Counted from the stretch's first letter, positions 1 to 8,631 are shown. The stretch is 40,736 bases of DNA from Treponema sp. (GCA_031266095.1 JAISBR010000072.1:1-40736), one strand, 5' to 3'. The notes: a model not told the origin generated them from the sequence alone. Numbers and translations: made by a program.

Positions 1-266
1 TCATTATTTATTTTAATGTATTTATTATAATCAATTGTAAGTAAATCGACCGGAATCATTATTTTATTTTCATAAAAAGCCATATAGATAGAATCAATAA
101 TATTAAGGCCGTTTTTTAGACTTTTTTTTATAACAAGCAAATCAATATCGCTTTTTTCAGTATTATCCCCTCGTGCATATGAACCAAAAAGTATAATTTG
201 ATCCGGTGATGCAAGGGATACAATAATGGGGATAATTTTATCAAGATATGGTATATCATTGTCCAT
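1..266 (-). CDS. MNT-type nucleotidyltransferase domain protein (3' end outside window)
   Basis: The minus-strand frame opens with ATG at 266 and stays open for 88 codons to the window edge. It contains the Pol-beta-like minimal nucleotidyltransferase signature GSYARG followed by SDIDLLV at about residues 28-45, the Gly-Ser and Asp-x-Asp elements that bind nucleotide and metal. Proteins of this size and type are usually the MNT half of HEPN-MNT toxin-antitoxin pairs, where MNT AMPylates or otherwise neutralises the HEPN RNase. The HEPN partner is not visible and would have to lie beyond the left edge. The gene is far more AT-rich than the DNA to its right, which suggests acquisition. The domain call is firm; the toxin-antitoxin role is inference. 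Confidence 0.8.
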   Translation of the reverse strand, partial: MDNDIPYLDKIIPIIVSLASPDQIILFGSYARGDNTEKSDIDLLVIKKSLKNGLNIIDSIYMAFYENKIMIPVDLLTIDYNKYIKINN

Positions 267-492
267 ATTTTTACATTAACTTACTTTTTTAATAATGTCA
301 AGCCATATTTTTATCAATTTTGGGGAAGAATTCAAAAAATATTGCGCATAACGTTCCGGCTGTATGCGAAGTTTTGGCCTTTTTTATTTATTATTTTTTT
401 ACATCAATTACGGCTTTGTTTACGACCCAAGTATATTCGCAAACCGGAGGTTCGACGGCGAGAAACTATACGTCCTTCCCGCACTTTCCGTT
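267..492. other. AT-rich non-coding gap
   Basis: Between the MNT gene and the 3' end of the 692-residue protein gene I see no convincing gene. Short open frames on the plus strand here lack a ribosome binding site and run into the antisense of the next gene. Base composition shifts from very AT-rich (left) to normal at about 430-490, so this is probably the junction of the acquired left segment. Confidence 0.5.
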
Positions 493-2571
493 TCATCGTT
501 TTACAACAGTTTCCACCAGATTCTTGAAATCCTGGTCCAGGCCCGCCTCGGTTTTCTTGTCGGGGCTTAAGACGCCGCCGTTGATATGAGGAACGCCATC
601 CTGTTCCTGGAGGATGGTCTCCGTTTTCCGGGGTGAAAACATAGACGAAAAAGGAGAGACAATTTCCAGTTCGGCAGGGATAGTCTCTTCGGCCCCGGAT
701 TCTTCGGTAGTGGTATCTGAAAATTCTATTTCGCTTTCCAGTTCTTTTATGTTATTTGACAACGGCTGGGGGCCTTGCGAAGGCGGAGCTTCTGTTTTGG
801 GATTTTCCCGCTCAAGCTCTTCAAGCTCCCCTATTTCCTCATCTTCTTCTAATTCTTCAAGTTCTTCCGGTTCTTCCATCTTTTTAACCTCTTTTATAAG
901 CATATTTTCTGTGGCCGGCACTTGCAACCGCTTAAGTTTACTATTCTTTGGCGTGGCAGGAGGATTAGTACCGCTGACAGCGGAGGATATTACGGCCCTT
1001 TTTTGCATTGCCGCCGCGAGCAGGCCTCCCGCCTGGAAGGGCGGCGGTTCAGGGAGGGAACCTTTTCCGCTCCGCCCGGAAGCCGAATGATCCGGTTCCG
1101 GTTTATCCATTTCCCCGCCGCTCCCCGCGTTTTCCCCGGTTTCTTCGAATGTAAGGAACTCGATATCCCCAAGCTCGGCAAAATCCTCAACAGGGGAAGC
1201 TCCATCCGCCTTCGCGGGTTCGGACGAATCGTCCCTCCGGAGGAGATGGGGAGCCGCCGCGTCGGAAGAACGCGCTTCCGTTGAAGACAGCGCAGCGGGC
1301 AGGGTGCGGATGACACGGTCCAGTATGCTTCGCAGTTTCTCCTCATCAATGCCGGTCCCGGGTTTCCCCCGTATGCCGATAAGCGCCACCAGTTCATCCC
1401 AGGATTTATCGATCAGGGAATCTACATCCGTTTCAGTATAGCGGTCACGTCCCCATTTGATCCCCCGCTTTAGTTCGGCGCGGACGCCTTCCCGGCGCTG
1501 TTCCAGTTCCATGGTCCAGCGGGTCCAGTCCATCTCGCTTTCCTGTTCATAGAACTGTTCCATGAGGGAATTCCGCAGGTCCTTCAACCGGTACAGGATT
1601 ACCGCCACAGGGTCCAGCTTGAGATTAAAGCAGAAAAACACCGTCAAAAACAGGGTGAGGAAAACGGAGAGCAGGAGCAGCGTCTTCATGGACGCGGGAA
1701 AAGAGAAAGCCGCCTCATTAATGAGTCGGCCATAAAAAACACCCTGATCGGTTTTTGCCGATACCAGGGCCAGGCTGATTCCTGAGCCGGCGGAATCCAG
1801 CGGTATAAGGCCGAGCAGTCCGTCACTCCACACCGAGCAGATCCCGGCAATGATTCCGGTTTTCGCGGTTTCGGGACTTCCGGAGATTATTCCCGGCGGC
1901 GTATTGATGAGCGTAATATTCTCACCGGCTCTTATCCGGCCCGCGCCGATAAGCCGTTCAGCCAGGACTTTTGCGGAAACGGTGAAAAGCGCGGTTCCCT
2001 GGTACGCGTCCGTAAGGTCGAAAAAAGGGAAGGAAAAGATAATCCGGTCCTGGACGTTGTCCACCGTCAATTTGGTATGCTCCCCGGCCGAAACCCGCAG
2101 CGTTTCAAGGGGCAGGTTATGGGGATCGTCGTTATAGCTCCGGTATGTGACGGAAAACTGATCCTGGCTGATGATGTCAGGGGGGTATGTGGAAAAATGA
2201 ATCTCCGCCCCGGCGGAATCCACAAAGCGCACCGATTGAAGTCCCGCCGTGGCTTCCAGCAAACGTTCGTAGATCCCTGAGCGTTCAAGAATATCCCCGC
2301 CGCTCTGATTAGGCAGGAAGGAGCGGCGGACCGATGACGCGTTCAGGGAAGCGGCAAAACGTTTTTGTAAATCCGACAGCAAATCCTGCATTACTTCCGC
2401 GTCCCCGGCGGTTTCTCTGGTCAGCGATTTGATTATAGAAGGATTATAAAAACGGGTTTCTACCAGATCAAACACGCCGGTAAAGGCCAAAGCCGAGACA
2501 GCCGCAAAGAGAACCAGGGAAATCAAGAGGCTGAGGATCACTTTTTGAACCGGCGTCGCTGTAAATACCAT
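493..2571 (-). CDS. Two-span membrane protein with extracytoplasmic sensor-like region and acidic cytoplasmic tail
   Basis: I do not recognise a named family. The 692-residue protein has an N-terminal membrane segment (about 10-31), a roughly 260-residue extracytoplasmic region, and a second span near 295-318 ending in FFCFNL. After that comes a long charged tail. The tail includes a coiled-coil-like stretch at about 335-380 and a very acidic run (EELEELEEDEEIGELEELE) near 590-610. The layout resembles dCache-type receptors, but no kinase, cyclase or methyl-accepting domain follows, so a structural or scaffold role is equally possible. It is divergent from hflX with only 51 bp between. There is no Shine-Dalgarno before ATG 2571, but a -10-like TATACT lies 9 bases upstream. 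Confidence 0.75.
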   Translation of the reverse strand: MVFTATPVQKVILSLLISLVLFAAVSALAFTGVFDLVETRFYNPSIIKSLTRETAGDAEVMQDLLSDLQKRFAASLNASSVRRSFLPNQSGGDILERSGIYERLLEATAGLQSVRFVDSAGAEIHFSTYPPDIISQDQFSVTYRSYNDDPHNLPLETLRVSAGEHTKLTVDNVQDRIIFSFPFFDLTDAYQGTALFTVSAKVLAERLIGAGRIRAGENITLINTPPGIISGSPETAKTGIIAGICSVWSDGLLGLIPLDSAGSGISLALVSAKTDQGVFYGRLINEAAFSFPASMKTLLLLSVFLTLFLTVFFCFNLKLDPVAVILYRLKDLRNSLMEQFYEQESEMDWTRWTMELEQRREGVRAELKRGIKWGRDRYTETDVDSLIDKSWDELVALIGIRGKPGTGIDEEKLRSILDRVIRTLPAALSSTEARSSDAAAPHLLRRDDSSEPAKADGASPVEDFAELGDIEFLTFEETGENAGSGGEMDKPEPDHSASGRSGKGSLPEPPPFQAGGLLAAAMQKRAVISSAVSGTNPPATPKNSKLKRLQVPATENMLIKEVKKMEEPEELEELEEDEEIGELEELERENPKTEAPPSQGPQPLSNNIKELESEIEFSDTTTEESGAEETIPAELEIVSPFSSMFSPRKTETILQEQDGVPHINGGVLSPDKKTEAGLDQDFKNLVETVVKR

Positions 2572-2622
2572 CTAATTTACAGTATATCGTAATATCCTTT
2601 TTTATGCGATACTGGGGACGCT

Positions 2623-3774
2623 ATGCAAAAATTATACGAAACCGAAGAAAAGGCAAAAAGGGCTTTTTTGGTCAGTCTGGTCACCCGAAAACCGGACGGC
2701 AGGGAGGAATCCCTTTGCCGTGAATTGCGGGGACTCGCCGAAACCCTGGGGCTTGAGATTGCCGGCCATGAAACGGTCCATGTCAGGAACCGGCAGCCGA
2801 AATTCGGCATGGGAACCGGAAAAGCCGGGGAATTGGCGAAAAGAGCCGTTGAACTGGAAGCCGACTGTATGGTTTTTGACTGGGACCCCAGCCCTTCCCA
2901 GCAGCGGGACTGGGAAGAACTGGCGGGAATATCCGTGGTGGACCGCCAGGAACTTATCATCCGTATCTTCGCGGACCGGGCCAATACCAGAGAGGCCGAA
3001 CTACAGATAAAACTGGCTGAACTTTTGTATCTTTTGCCCCGGCTCAGTCATAAATATATCGATCTTTCCCGTCAGCGGGGAGGCAGTTACGGTACCAGGG
3101 GCGCCGGCGAAACCAGGCTGGAAACCGACCGCCGGCAGATTGAGCGGCGGATTCAGCGGCTGCAAAAAGAGCTTGAGGAACTGCGGAAACAGCGGCAGCT
3201 TCGGCGGCGGCAGCGTGAGCGCCAGGGCCTGCCGGTCTGCGCCATTGTGGGTTATACCAACGCGGGCAAGTCCAGCCTGCTCAACGCCCTTACCGGCGCG
3301 GATGTTCCGGTGGGGGACAAGCTCTTTGCCACCCTGGACGCCACCACCCGCCGCTTCGAACCCGAGCCGGGCATGGCGGCCCTGCTCACCGATACCGTTG
3401 GATTCATCCGCCGGCTCCCCCATTCCCTAATCAAGGCTTTCCGGTCTACTCTGGAGGAGGCCGCGCTGGCGGAGCTGCTGATCCATGTGCTGGACGCGGC
3501 TGAGCCGGACATTGAAAGTTTTTTTGAGACAACCCTCTCGGTGCTTCGGGAACTGGGAGCTGAGGATATACCCATGATCACGGTATTGAATAAAATTGAC
3601 CGCGTGACGGCGTTGCCGTCAACGGCGGAATCCGCTTTGCGGATAGAAGACCTGCTGCTGCGTTTCCCGGAAAGTGTGGCGCTGTCTGCCAAAAACGGGA
3701 CCGGACTGGATGAACTAAAAAAACGGATAGCGTTCCTGCTCAAAGAGCCTCGCACGATAGTATCGTTTGCGTAG
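2623..3774 (+). CDS. hflX: Ribosome-associated GTPase HflX
   Basis: The 383-residue protein has the HflX N-terminal domain (to about 195), including the KFGMGTGKAGEL segment and the glycine-rich QRGGSYGTRGAGETRLETDRR motif typical of the family. The TRAFAC G domain follows: G1 GYTNAGKSS near 207-215, G3 DTVGFI near 258-263, and G4 NKID near 322-325. HflX splits and rescues stalled 70S ribosomes after heat or antibiotic stress, using GTP. It is slightly shorter than the E. coli protein (426 residues), mainly at the C terminus. ATG 2623 follows a GGGGAC purine stretch. It is divergent from the upstream membrane protein gene. Confidence 0.95.
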   Translation: MQKLYETEEKAKRAFLVSLVTRKPDGREESLCRELRGLAETLGLEIAGHETVHVRNRQPKFGMGTGKAGELAKRAVELEADCMVFDWDPSPSQQRDWEELAGISVVDRQELIIRIFADRANTREAELQIKLAELLYLLPRLSHKYIDLSRQRGGSYGTRGAGETRLETDRRQIERRIQRLQKELEELRKQRQLRRRQRERQGLPVCAIVGYTNAGKSSLLNALTGADVPVGDKLFATLDATTRRFEPEPGMAALLTDTVGFIRRLPHSLIKAFRSTLEEAALAELLIHVLDAAEPDIESFFETTLSVLRELGAEDIPMITVLNKIDRVTALPSTAESALRIEDLLLRFPESVALSAKNGTGLDELKKRIAFLLKEPRTIVSFA

Positions 3775-3843
3775 TAACGGGCGCCGGAAAATTAATCAAC
3801 AGCCGCGGGGTATTAAACCCTCGCCGCGAATAAGGGGTATTAT

Positions 3844-5055
3844 GTGACAAAATTACAGAGGGTTCTGCTTTTCTTTCTGCTGTTCGGCACTATGCTGATC
3901 TTTGGCCTGATTGAAAATATAAAAGGTGTTTCCTATCCCCTCATCAAACTTGAGTTCAACGCCTCATGGGAGCAGCAGGGCTTTATGGTGTCAATGCTCT
4001 CCTTAAGCTATGTAAGTTTCAGTATAGCCGCGGGGATTTTCCTGGGCCGCTTCGGCATAAAGCCGGCTTTTCTCCTGGGCTTTACCGCGCTCTCTCTGGG
4101 CCTTATATCGGTTTTTTTTATGCCGACTTTTTTCACCGCCGCGGCCGCCCTGTTTCTGGTGTTCGCAGGTTTCGGCTTTTTCGAGGTGGGGATAAACGCT
4201 CTGGCGGCGCAGGTCTTTACCGCCAAAGCCGCCATACTGATGAATATGCTGCATGCCTTTTACGGAATTGGCGCGATCATCGGACCCAAGGCGGCCGGTA
4301 TACTTGCGAATAACTTCAGCCTTCCCTGGCGTTTTATTTACCTTCTTTCCCTGCCCCTGGCGCTGGTGCTGTTTATCCCCGGAATTTTCATCAAATTTCC
4401 CGGAGAGGAACGTTCCGTCACGGGTAAAGCGGGCGCGGACAGGGCCAATACCGTTAGGCGAAAAAATTTCTTTGACGCGCTGCGTTCTCCCATGGTATGG
4501 ATCTTTTCGGTTACTCTGGGATTTGCGGTTTGTATTGAAATGAACAGCGCCAACTGGGGACCCTTGTATTTTCAGGATGTCTACGGCCTGGACCCCGCAA
4601 CCGGCGGCGCCACCTTTCTCTCGGCCTTTTTCATTGTCTTCACTCTGTCCCGTTTGACCTGCGGCGCTTTTGTTGAGCGAATCGGCTATTTACGTTCTCT
4701 TATCGGCCTCGCGCTTATTATACTGCTTATTTTTATTGCCGGCTTCTGTTTGGGTGCAAAGGGGATCTATGTGCTGCCGGCCCTGGGATTTTTTGTCGCC
4801 CTGCTCTGGCCCACTATCATGGCTCTGGCCATTGTCTGTTTTGGCGATGACGCGCCGGTGATGTGCAGCGCCATGATAGCCATCGGCGGCGCGATCAACG
4901 CCGGGGCGCAGTTTTTAGTCGGGCTGACCAACCGCCTGCTCGGCCCCGCCTGGGGCTACCGCAGCAGTCTGGTGTATACCGTACTTTTGATCGGCATCTT
5001 GTTTTTAGTAAGCAAAAAGTTAAAACAAACCAAAGAGGGCAGTCATGCATTTTAA
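3844..5055 (+). CDS. Major facilitator superfamily permease (FucP/YfkF-like)
   Basis: The 403-residue protein is hydrophobic throughout, with about 12 membrane spans. The loop GRFGIKPAFLLGF between spans 2 and 3 matches the MFS motif A position, and the second half repeats it as VERIGYLRSLIGL. The general look (an early IENIKGVSYPLIKLEF loop and long spans) resembles the fucose-permease-like sugar MFS group, but the substrate cannot be read from the sequence. The start is GTG at 3844 after AAGGGG; the ATG two bases earlier reads straight into TGA and cannot be used. The stop overlaps the start of the broken nitroreductase gene by 11 bp, so the two were probably co-transcribed. Confidence 0.85.
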   Translation: MTKLQRVLLFFLLFGTMLIFGLIENIKGVSYPLIKLEFNASWEQQGFMVSMLSLSYVSFSIAAGIFLGRFGIKPAFLLGFTALSLGLISVFFMPTFFTAAAALFLVFAGFGFFEVGINALAAQVFTAKAAILMNMLHAFYGIGAIIGPKAAGILANNFSLPWRFIYLLSLPLALVLFIPGIFIKFPGEERSVTGKAGADRANTVRRKNFFDALRSPMVWIFSVTLGFAVCIEMNSANWGPLYFQDVYGLDPATGGATFLSAFFIVFTLSRLTCGAFVERIGYLRSLIGLALIILLIFIAGFCLGAKGIYVLPALGFFVALLWPTIMALAIVCFGDDAPVMCSAMIAIGGAINAGAQFLVGLTNRLLGPAWGYRSSLVYTVLLIGILFLVSKKLKQTKEGSHAF

Positions 5056-5391
5056 AGAATTGGCGGCCGCCCGTTTTTCGGTGCGGCAATTCAAAAACAA
5101 GCCGGTGGAAAAAGATAAGCTCGATCTTATTCTTGAATCGGCAAGGAACGCGCCGGCCGCGGAGAGGTAGACGCCGGTATCGTTACTACCCATATGATGC
5201 TTAAGGCCGCCGACATCGGCCTTGGTACTACCTGGGTCATGTATTTTGATCCTGCCAGGACCAGGGAAGAATTCGCCCTTCCCCCCAATATCGTTCCGCT
5301 GGCTTTCCTTCTCACCGGCTATCCCGCCGATAACGCGGCGCCCGCCGCTTTCCACAGCCAGCGTCATCCATTAGAGCGCCTGCTTCTCTAG
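5045..5391 (+). pseudogene. Nitroreductase-family gene with an internal deletion
   Basis: Frame 1 from ATG 5045 encodes a typical nitroreductase N terminus (FKELAAARFSVRQFKNKPV, then ILESARNAPAA) and stops at 5166-5168. From about 5163, a different frame continues with the family's C-terminal FMN-site region (EVDAGIVTTHMMLKAADIG, LGTTWV) to TAG 5391. The normal protein is about 170-190 residues. Here roughly 41 N-terminal and 74 C-terminal residues remain, so about 60-75 central residues are missing and the frame shifts at the joint. The gene overlapped the MFS gene, suggesting a former transporter-reductase operon. It could not make a working flavoenzyme. Confidence 0.85.
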
Positions 5392-5404
5392 CAGCCTGTT
5401 GCCG

Positions 5405-5450
5405 GCTGGAATGGGGGGCGGTTGCTTGCTGGAATCGGGGGCGGTTGCCG
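5405..5450. repeat. 23-bp tandem near-repeat
   Basis: Two copies of a 23-base G-rich unit beginning GCTGGAAT lie head to tail at 5405-5427 and 5428-5450, and 20 of 23 positions agree. They sit between the nitroreductase pseudogene and the palindromic pair that follows. No function is visible. Confidence 0.7.
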
Positions 5451-5460
5451 CCCTCGAAAA

Positions 5461-5511
5461 GGCTCCCTATTCCGGTACGGAATAGGGAGCCCCCTCTGCG
5501 CAGCAGAGGGG
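5461..5511. repeat. Double palindrome, copy 1 (also likely terminator)
   Basis: A perfect 14-bp stem with a 3-base loop (GGCTCCCTATTCCG, loop GTA) at 5461-5491 is followed directly by a 9-bp stem (CCCCTCTGC, loop GCA) at 5491-5511. It lies 24 bases beyond the stop codon of the minus-strand lipoprotein gene, so it may end that transcript. A degenerate second copy lies on the other side of the same gene at 7278-7327. Confidence 0.8.
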
Positions 5512-5534
5512 GATAAAACCGGGGCCGGGGCTTC

Positions 5535-7139
5535 CTAGAAGGATTGTATGATCAGGATGATGGAACTCCCGTTCTTAAAGTTGTTCTGCCATGTTGTATT
5601 GTAGGAGCTTAGGGCTGCGGAGGGGACCTTGACGGTAACGCTCTTTGGATCGGTAACATTAATGAACATATCTATCCCCATGTCCAGGGTAGGCGGCGTA
5701 CTCCCCAGGGTAATGGTGAGGGCGGTGGTTCCACCGGTATTCCCAAAGGCTCCTGGACCGATGGATGCTGCGGCGGGGAAATTCACCTCCTCGAGGGAGA
5801 TACAGTAGCTGAAGGCGTATTGACCTACCCTGGTAATTCCGGCGCCGTCTACCCTTTTGAGGTTGGTGAAACCGTCGAACATACGAGGGTTCATAGAAGC
5901 CCCATTCGGTATACTAAGCGCTATATCGGGCAGGACCATAGACACAATCCGGGGGTTACCGAGACTGGACGAATAGGGATCAAACACCGTACCACCACCG
6001 CTCAGCGTACTGGCGGAGAGATCCAGGGCGACGTATTTGTCGGGGATTGCGGCGGCGATTGCGTTAAGGAGCGCGTCCCAGACGGTATTGACAGAGGCAA
6101 TGCCTACCGGCAGAAGAATGGGATTCGTCTCCGAGCCGCCGCTCATACCGGTGAGATACGCCTGAATACCGGAAACGTCCTTGAACGCCCAGCGGGCGGT
6201 AAAGGTTACGTCGCTGGTCACCGTATAGGAAGCGCCCTCCGCGTAAACCGTCCCGCCCATTTCCCAGGAATGAAAGGGTATGCCGCCGGACGCGCCCACC
6301 ATGGGCAGGGTGACGGAGCTTCCTACTTCGATGGGAGCGGGCGGCGGAACCGTGCCGCCGCCCGTGCCCGCGATGTACGTTACCGTATGGAAGGGATGGA
6401 ATGCCGCGGATACCGTGATGTCCGCGTCGGGCATGGTAAAGACGTACTCATTCCCGCCGCCTGTGGGGGTGTACGTAGTGGTTCCATCGGTGTAGCTAAG
6501 GCTGTGCAGGAGATACCCGCCGGCGGGCACTGCCGTCAGGGTAACCGTGGTTCCCGGGTAGGCCGCCGTGAAGCCGGCCTCGATCTGGCCGTTCGCGAAG
6601 CCGGGTACGCTTATCTCGTAGCAGGAAAGGGGGGCCCCGGCGGTATCGCGCATTGCCATGGGCACGATGACCATATTGTTTCTGGGCTGTATGTCAAAGG
6701 AGATGCTGCCCGTCCCCGCGAGGTTCGGGCTGTCCGCCTGGTACGCCTTGGCGTCAATCCGCCATTGCCCCTGGCGCAGTCTGAGTTGGGCGGTTTCCCC
6801 CCATTTCGCGTTGAGGGTAAGGTCTTCCCGGTTCGGCCCGGTGAGTCTCGCCTCAAAGCGCATGGAGGCCAGCACATCGTCGGGCAGGTCGATGCCGGAA
6901 GTGATCGCGCGGCCGGCGCTCTTGCCAAAGGTGAGGGTGACGGTCCCTTTGCCGTCCATAGCCTCGCCCGCCCCCTCGCTCAGCGCGCTTTCGCAGCCGC
7001 CGAGGAACAGGCCGCTCAGTAGAGCGGTACTCAGTAGAACGGCGCTCAGCAGCACAGCGCTCAATAAAGCGGCATTCACCAGACTGCCGCGTGACAGCGC
7101 AACAGTAGACCCCGCAGGCGTATTCTTATCGGCATTCAT
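5535..7139 (-). CDS. BspA/InlB-type surface lipoprotein with leucine-rich repeats
   Basis: The 534-residue precursor has a long signal peptide ending in lipobox LFLGGC (Cys about 49), so it should be lipidated and surface or periplasm anchored. Residues about 172-247 look like a divergent InlB B-repeat (YPGTTVTLTAVPAGGYLL, then MPDADITVSAAF). Residues 248-317 look like a Flg_new/Listeria-Bacteroides repeat (HTVTYIAGTGGG, then VTFTARW). Residues about 365-510 carry BspA-type LRR_5 repeats (FDGFTNLKRVDG, YAFSYCISLEEVNFP, GAFG). Such proteins often mediate adhesion in treponemes. An AGGA purine block lies 8 bases before the ATG. The signal peptide contains pentamer repeats of the LLSAV type. The ligand is unknown. 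Confidence 0.85.
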   Translation of the reverse strand: MNADKNTPAGSTVALSRGSLVNAALLSAVLLSAVLLSTALLSGLFLGGCESALSEGAGEAMDGKGTVTLTFGKSAGRAITSGIDLPDDVLASMRFEARLTGPNREDLTLNAKWGETAQLRLRQGQWRIDAKAYQADSPNLAGTGSISFDIQPRNNMVIVPMAMRDTAGAPLSCYEISVPGFANGQIEAGFTAAYPGTTVTLTAVPAGGYLLHSLSYTDGTTTYTPTGGGNEYVFTMPDADITVSAAFHPFHTVTYIAGTGGGTVPPPAPIEVGSSVTLPMVGASGGIPFHSWEMGGTVYAEGASYTVTSDVTFTARWAFKDVSGIQAYLTGMSGGSETNPILLPVGIASVNTVWDALLNAIAAAIPDKYVALDLSASTLSGGGTVFDPYSSSLGNPRIVSMVLPDIALSIPNGASMNPRMFDGFTNLKRVDGAGITRVGQYAFSYCISLEEVNFPAAASIGPGAFGNTGGTTALTITLGSTPPTLDMGIDMFINVTDPKSVTVKVPSAALSSYNTTWQNNFKNGSSIILIIQSF

Positions 7140-7246
7140 AATCGTTTCCTTTCAACCTTCATCACCGGTATTGGTATATCTCCGCATGAAAAAAGTTCTC
7201 CACTTTAGAATATAACACTATATTTTCTTATTTTCAATCTTTACGA

Positions 7247-7268
7247 CTGGAATCAGCAGCGATTCCAG
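7247..7268. repeat. Inverted repeat CTGGAATC / GATTCCAG
   Basis: A perfect 8-bp inverted repeat with a 6-base spacer. It is upstream of the lipoprotein gene and its arm shares GCTGGAAT-like sequence with the tandem units at 5405-5450, so both flanks of the gene carry related repeat debris. Confidence 0.55.
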
Positions 7269-7277
7269 CCTGAATCG

Positions 7278-7327
7278 GCTCTCCTATTCCGGTAGGGAAT
7301 AGGACCCCTTCTGCGCCAGCAGAGGGG
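7278..7327. repeat. Double palindrome, copy 2 (degenerate)
   Basis: The sequence contains CCTATTCC, a 5-base loop and GGAATAGG, followed by CCCCTTCTGC paired with GCAGAGGGG. It has the same order and sequence as the double palindrome at 5461-5511 but with mismatches in the arms. The two copies bracket the 5535-7139 lipoprotein gene. Confidence 0.75.
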
Positions 7328-7412
7328 CTCGATTCCGGAGGGGTTCACTGCGGAAGGGGAAGCGTATTTCTATCTGAAAGACCGGTCCAATTGCAAGGTG
7401 GGCGTCAATACG

Positions 7413-8522
7413 TTAATAGGTGATACGGCGGTTTCGGGCGCTGACCTGCCAGGTTTCCGTGATCCTTCCCTGGCGGGCAACCAATATCTCAGGATACAGG
7501 GCCGATGTGGGACAAATGTGAGTAGGAAGCACATAACAGGGGCTGCCGATAGGGAGTAATTCCCGGCCTTCGGGCTTGGAGAAGACCCAGTGTTCCTCGC
7601 TTTGGAAGAGGGGCCTGGCGTCTTCCATTCCGACGATTATTCCCCGGCCTCCCGCCGGATCCGAGGCTATTCCCTTGTATCCCAGGTCCAGGGTAAAGGC
7701 GTTTTTGGCAGGATGGCTTACCACCCTGGTAAAGAGCGCCGCGCCGGGAGTAAAGGCGATGTCCGGCAGACTGCAATAGTAGCCCCAATCGCCGATAAAG
7801 GCGGTTCCCGGCGACAGAAAGATCCCCTCTTGCCCCGCCCGGCAGGGGAAGGTCGGAGTGCCGCCAAAAACCAGCAGGCCGCAATTAAGGCCTTTTTTGA
7901 GAATGGCTTCCCGTATACCCAGTACTCTTTGATCTATTTCATCAACGTCCTTTTTCCTGCGGAAAAAATCCTTGTCGTGCAGGTGGCCGTCATAACAATG
8001 GAGGCCTTCGAGGGAAAGGCCCTCAAGAGCCGAAGCGCGCTCATAGAGCGATTCAAGCGCGTTTAGGGCAACGCCGGTACGGTGCATTCCCATATCAACA
8101 TCGATCAGGGTTTTTAAGCGGATTCCCATTCTTAATGCCGCGGAAGATACGGCCGAAAGCTGGTCATAATCATCACCTATGGCATAAAAAACCGTCTGCG
8201 GATATGCCCCGGCAAGACGCAGATAGCGGGAGATATTGGGACCGATAAGCGGATAGGCGAGAATGACATGGGCAGCGCCCGCGGCGGCCGTCATTTCCGC
8301 CTCGGCCACGGTGGCGCATTTGAACCGGGTGATTCCCTGTTCAATCTGCAGGCGGATCATCTCCCGGGCCTTGTGGGATTTGACATGGGGCCAGAGCCGG
8401 TCAGCGCCGCCGGCCATTTCAATAACCCGCCTGGTATTAGCCAGAATGATATCCCGATAATAGATGAGCGCGGGGCTTATCAGATTTCCGGTATCCGCAA
8501 GGGTATAGTCACTTTCTTTCAT
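7413..8522 (-). CDS. D-serine dehydratase / D-threonine aldolase-type PLP enzyme (alanine racemase fold)
   Basis: This is a fold-type III PLP enzyme of 369 residues. The N-terminal barrel carries PHVKSHK near residues 45-51; the Lys in this motif holds PLP in the family. It also shows CATVAEAEM, and DVDMGMHRTG. The C-terminal domain ends with a metal-site HIC (His335, Cys337). His-x-Cys is the zinc ligand pair of D-serine dehydratases, whereas classical D-threonine aldolases have His-x-Asp, so dehydratase chemistry is slightly favoured. I chose ATG 8522, preceded by GAGG and AGG at good spacing; an upstream TTG at 8552 lies inside a palindromic repeat. It is downstream of ridA on the same strand, which fits release of an aminoacrylate intermediate. 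Confidence 0.85.
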   Translation of the reverse strand: MKESDYTLADTGNLISPALIYYRDIILANTRRVIEMAGGADRLWPHVKSHKAREMIRLQIEQGITRFKCATVAEAEMTAAAGAAHVILAYPLIGPNISRYLRLAGAYPQTVFYAIGDDYDQLSAVSSAALRMGIRLKTLIDVDMGMHRTGVALNALESLYERASALEGLSLEGLHCYDGHLHDKDFFRRKKDVDEIDQRVLGIREAILKKGLNCGLLVFGGTPTFPCRAGQEGIFLSPGTAFIGDWGYYCSLPDIAFTPGAALFTRVVSHPAKNAFTLDLGYKGIASDPAGGRGIIVGMEDARPLFQSEEHWVFSKPEGRELLPIGSPCYVLPTHICPTSALYPEILVARQGRITETWQVSARNRRITY

Positions 8523-8539
8523 TTTTACCTGCCTCAAAT

Positions 8540-8597
8540 GAGCTTGTTCCAAAACTAATTGACTATGCGCTAAAGCGCATGGTTTTAGAACAAGCTC
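8540..8597. repeat. Long dispersed palindrome, copy A
   Basis: The outer stem GAGCTTGTTCCAAAAC pairs with its near-perfect complement (15/16), and an inner 6-bp stem ATGCGC / GCGCAT closes on TAAA. The first 53 bases match 20259-20311 with two differences, including the unpaired linker. It lies in the ridA to PLP-enzyme gap. Confidence 0.85.
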
Positions 8598-8599
8598 TT

Positions 8600-8631
8600 G
8601 CGGTTTTTCGGCCTATGGCCTACAAAACCGC
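8600..8631. repeat. Nested hairpin GCGGTTTT / AAAACCGC
   Basis: An 8-bp perfect outer stem with an inner GGCC-TAT-GGCC. It sits between two members of the dispersed palindrome family and may be part of one composite repeat. Confidence 0.6.

Noticed and set aside
5820..7022. 400-codon plus-strand frame
   Set aside because: It lies wholly antisense to the lipoprotein gene, its product is low-complexity Gly, Arg and His without any motif, and the minus-strand frame has a signal peptide and known repeats.
7336..7413. Plus-strand peptide-like segment (GFTAEGEAYFYLKDR)
   Set aside because: About 25 codons without start or stop, between a repeat and the antisense of the PLP enzyme; it might be a gene remnant but there is too little to support it.
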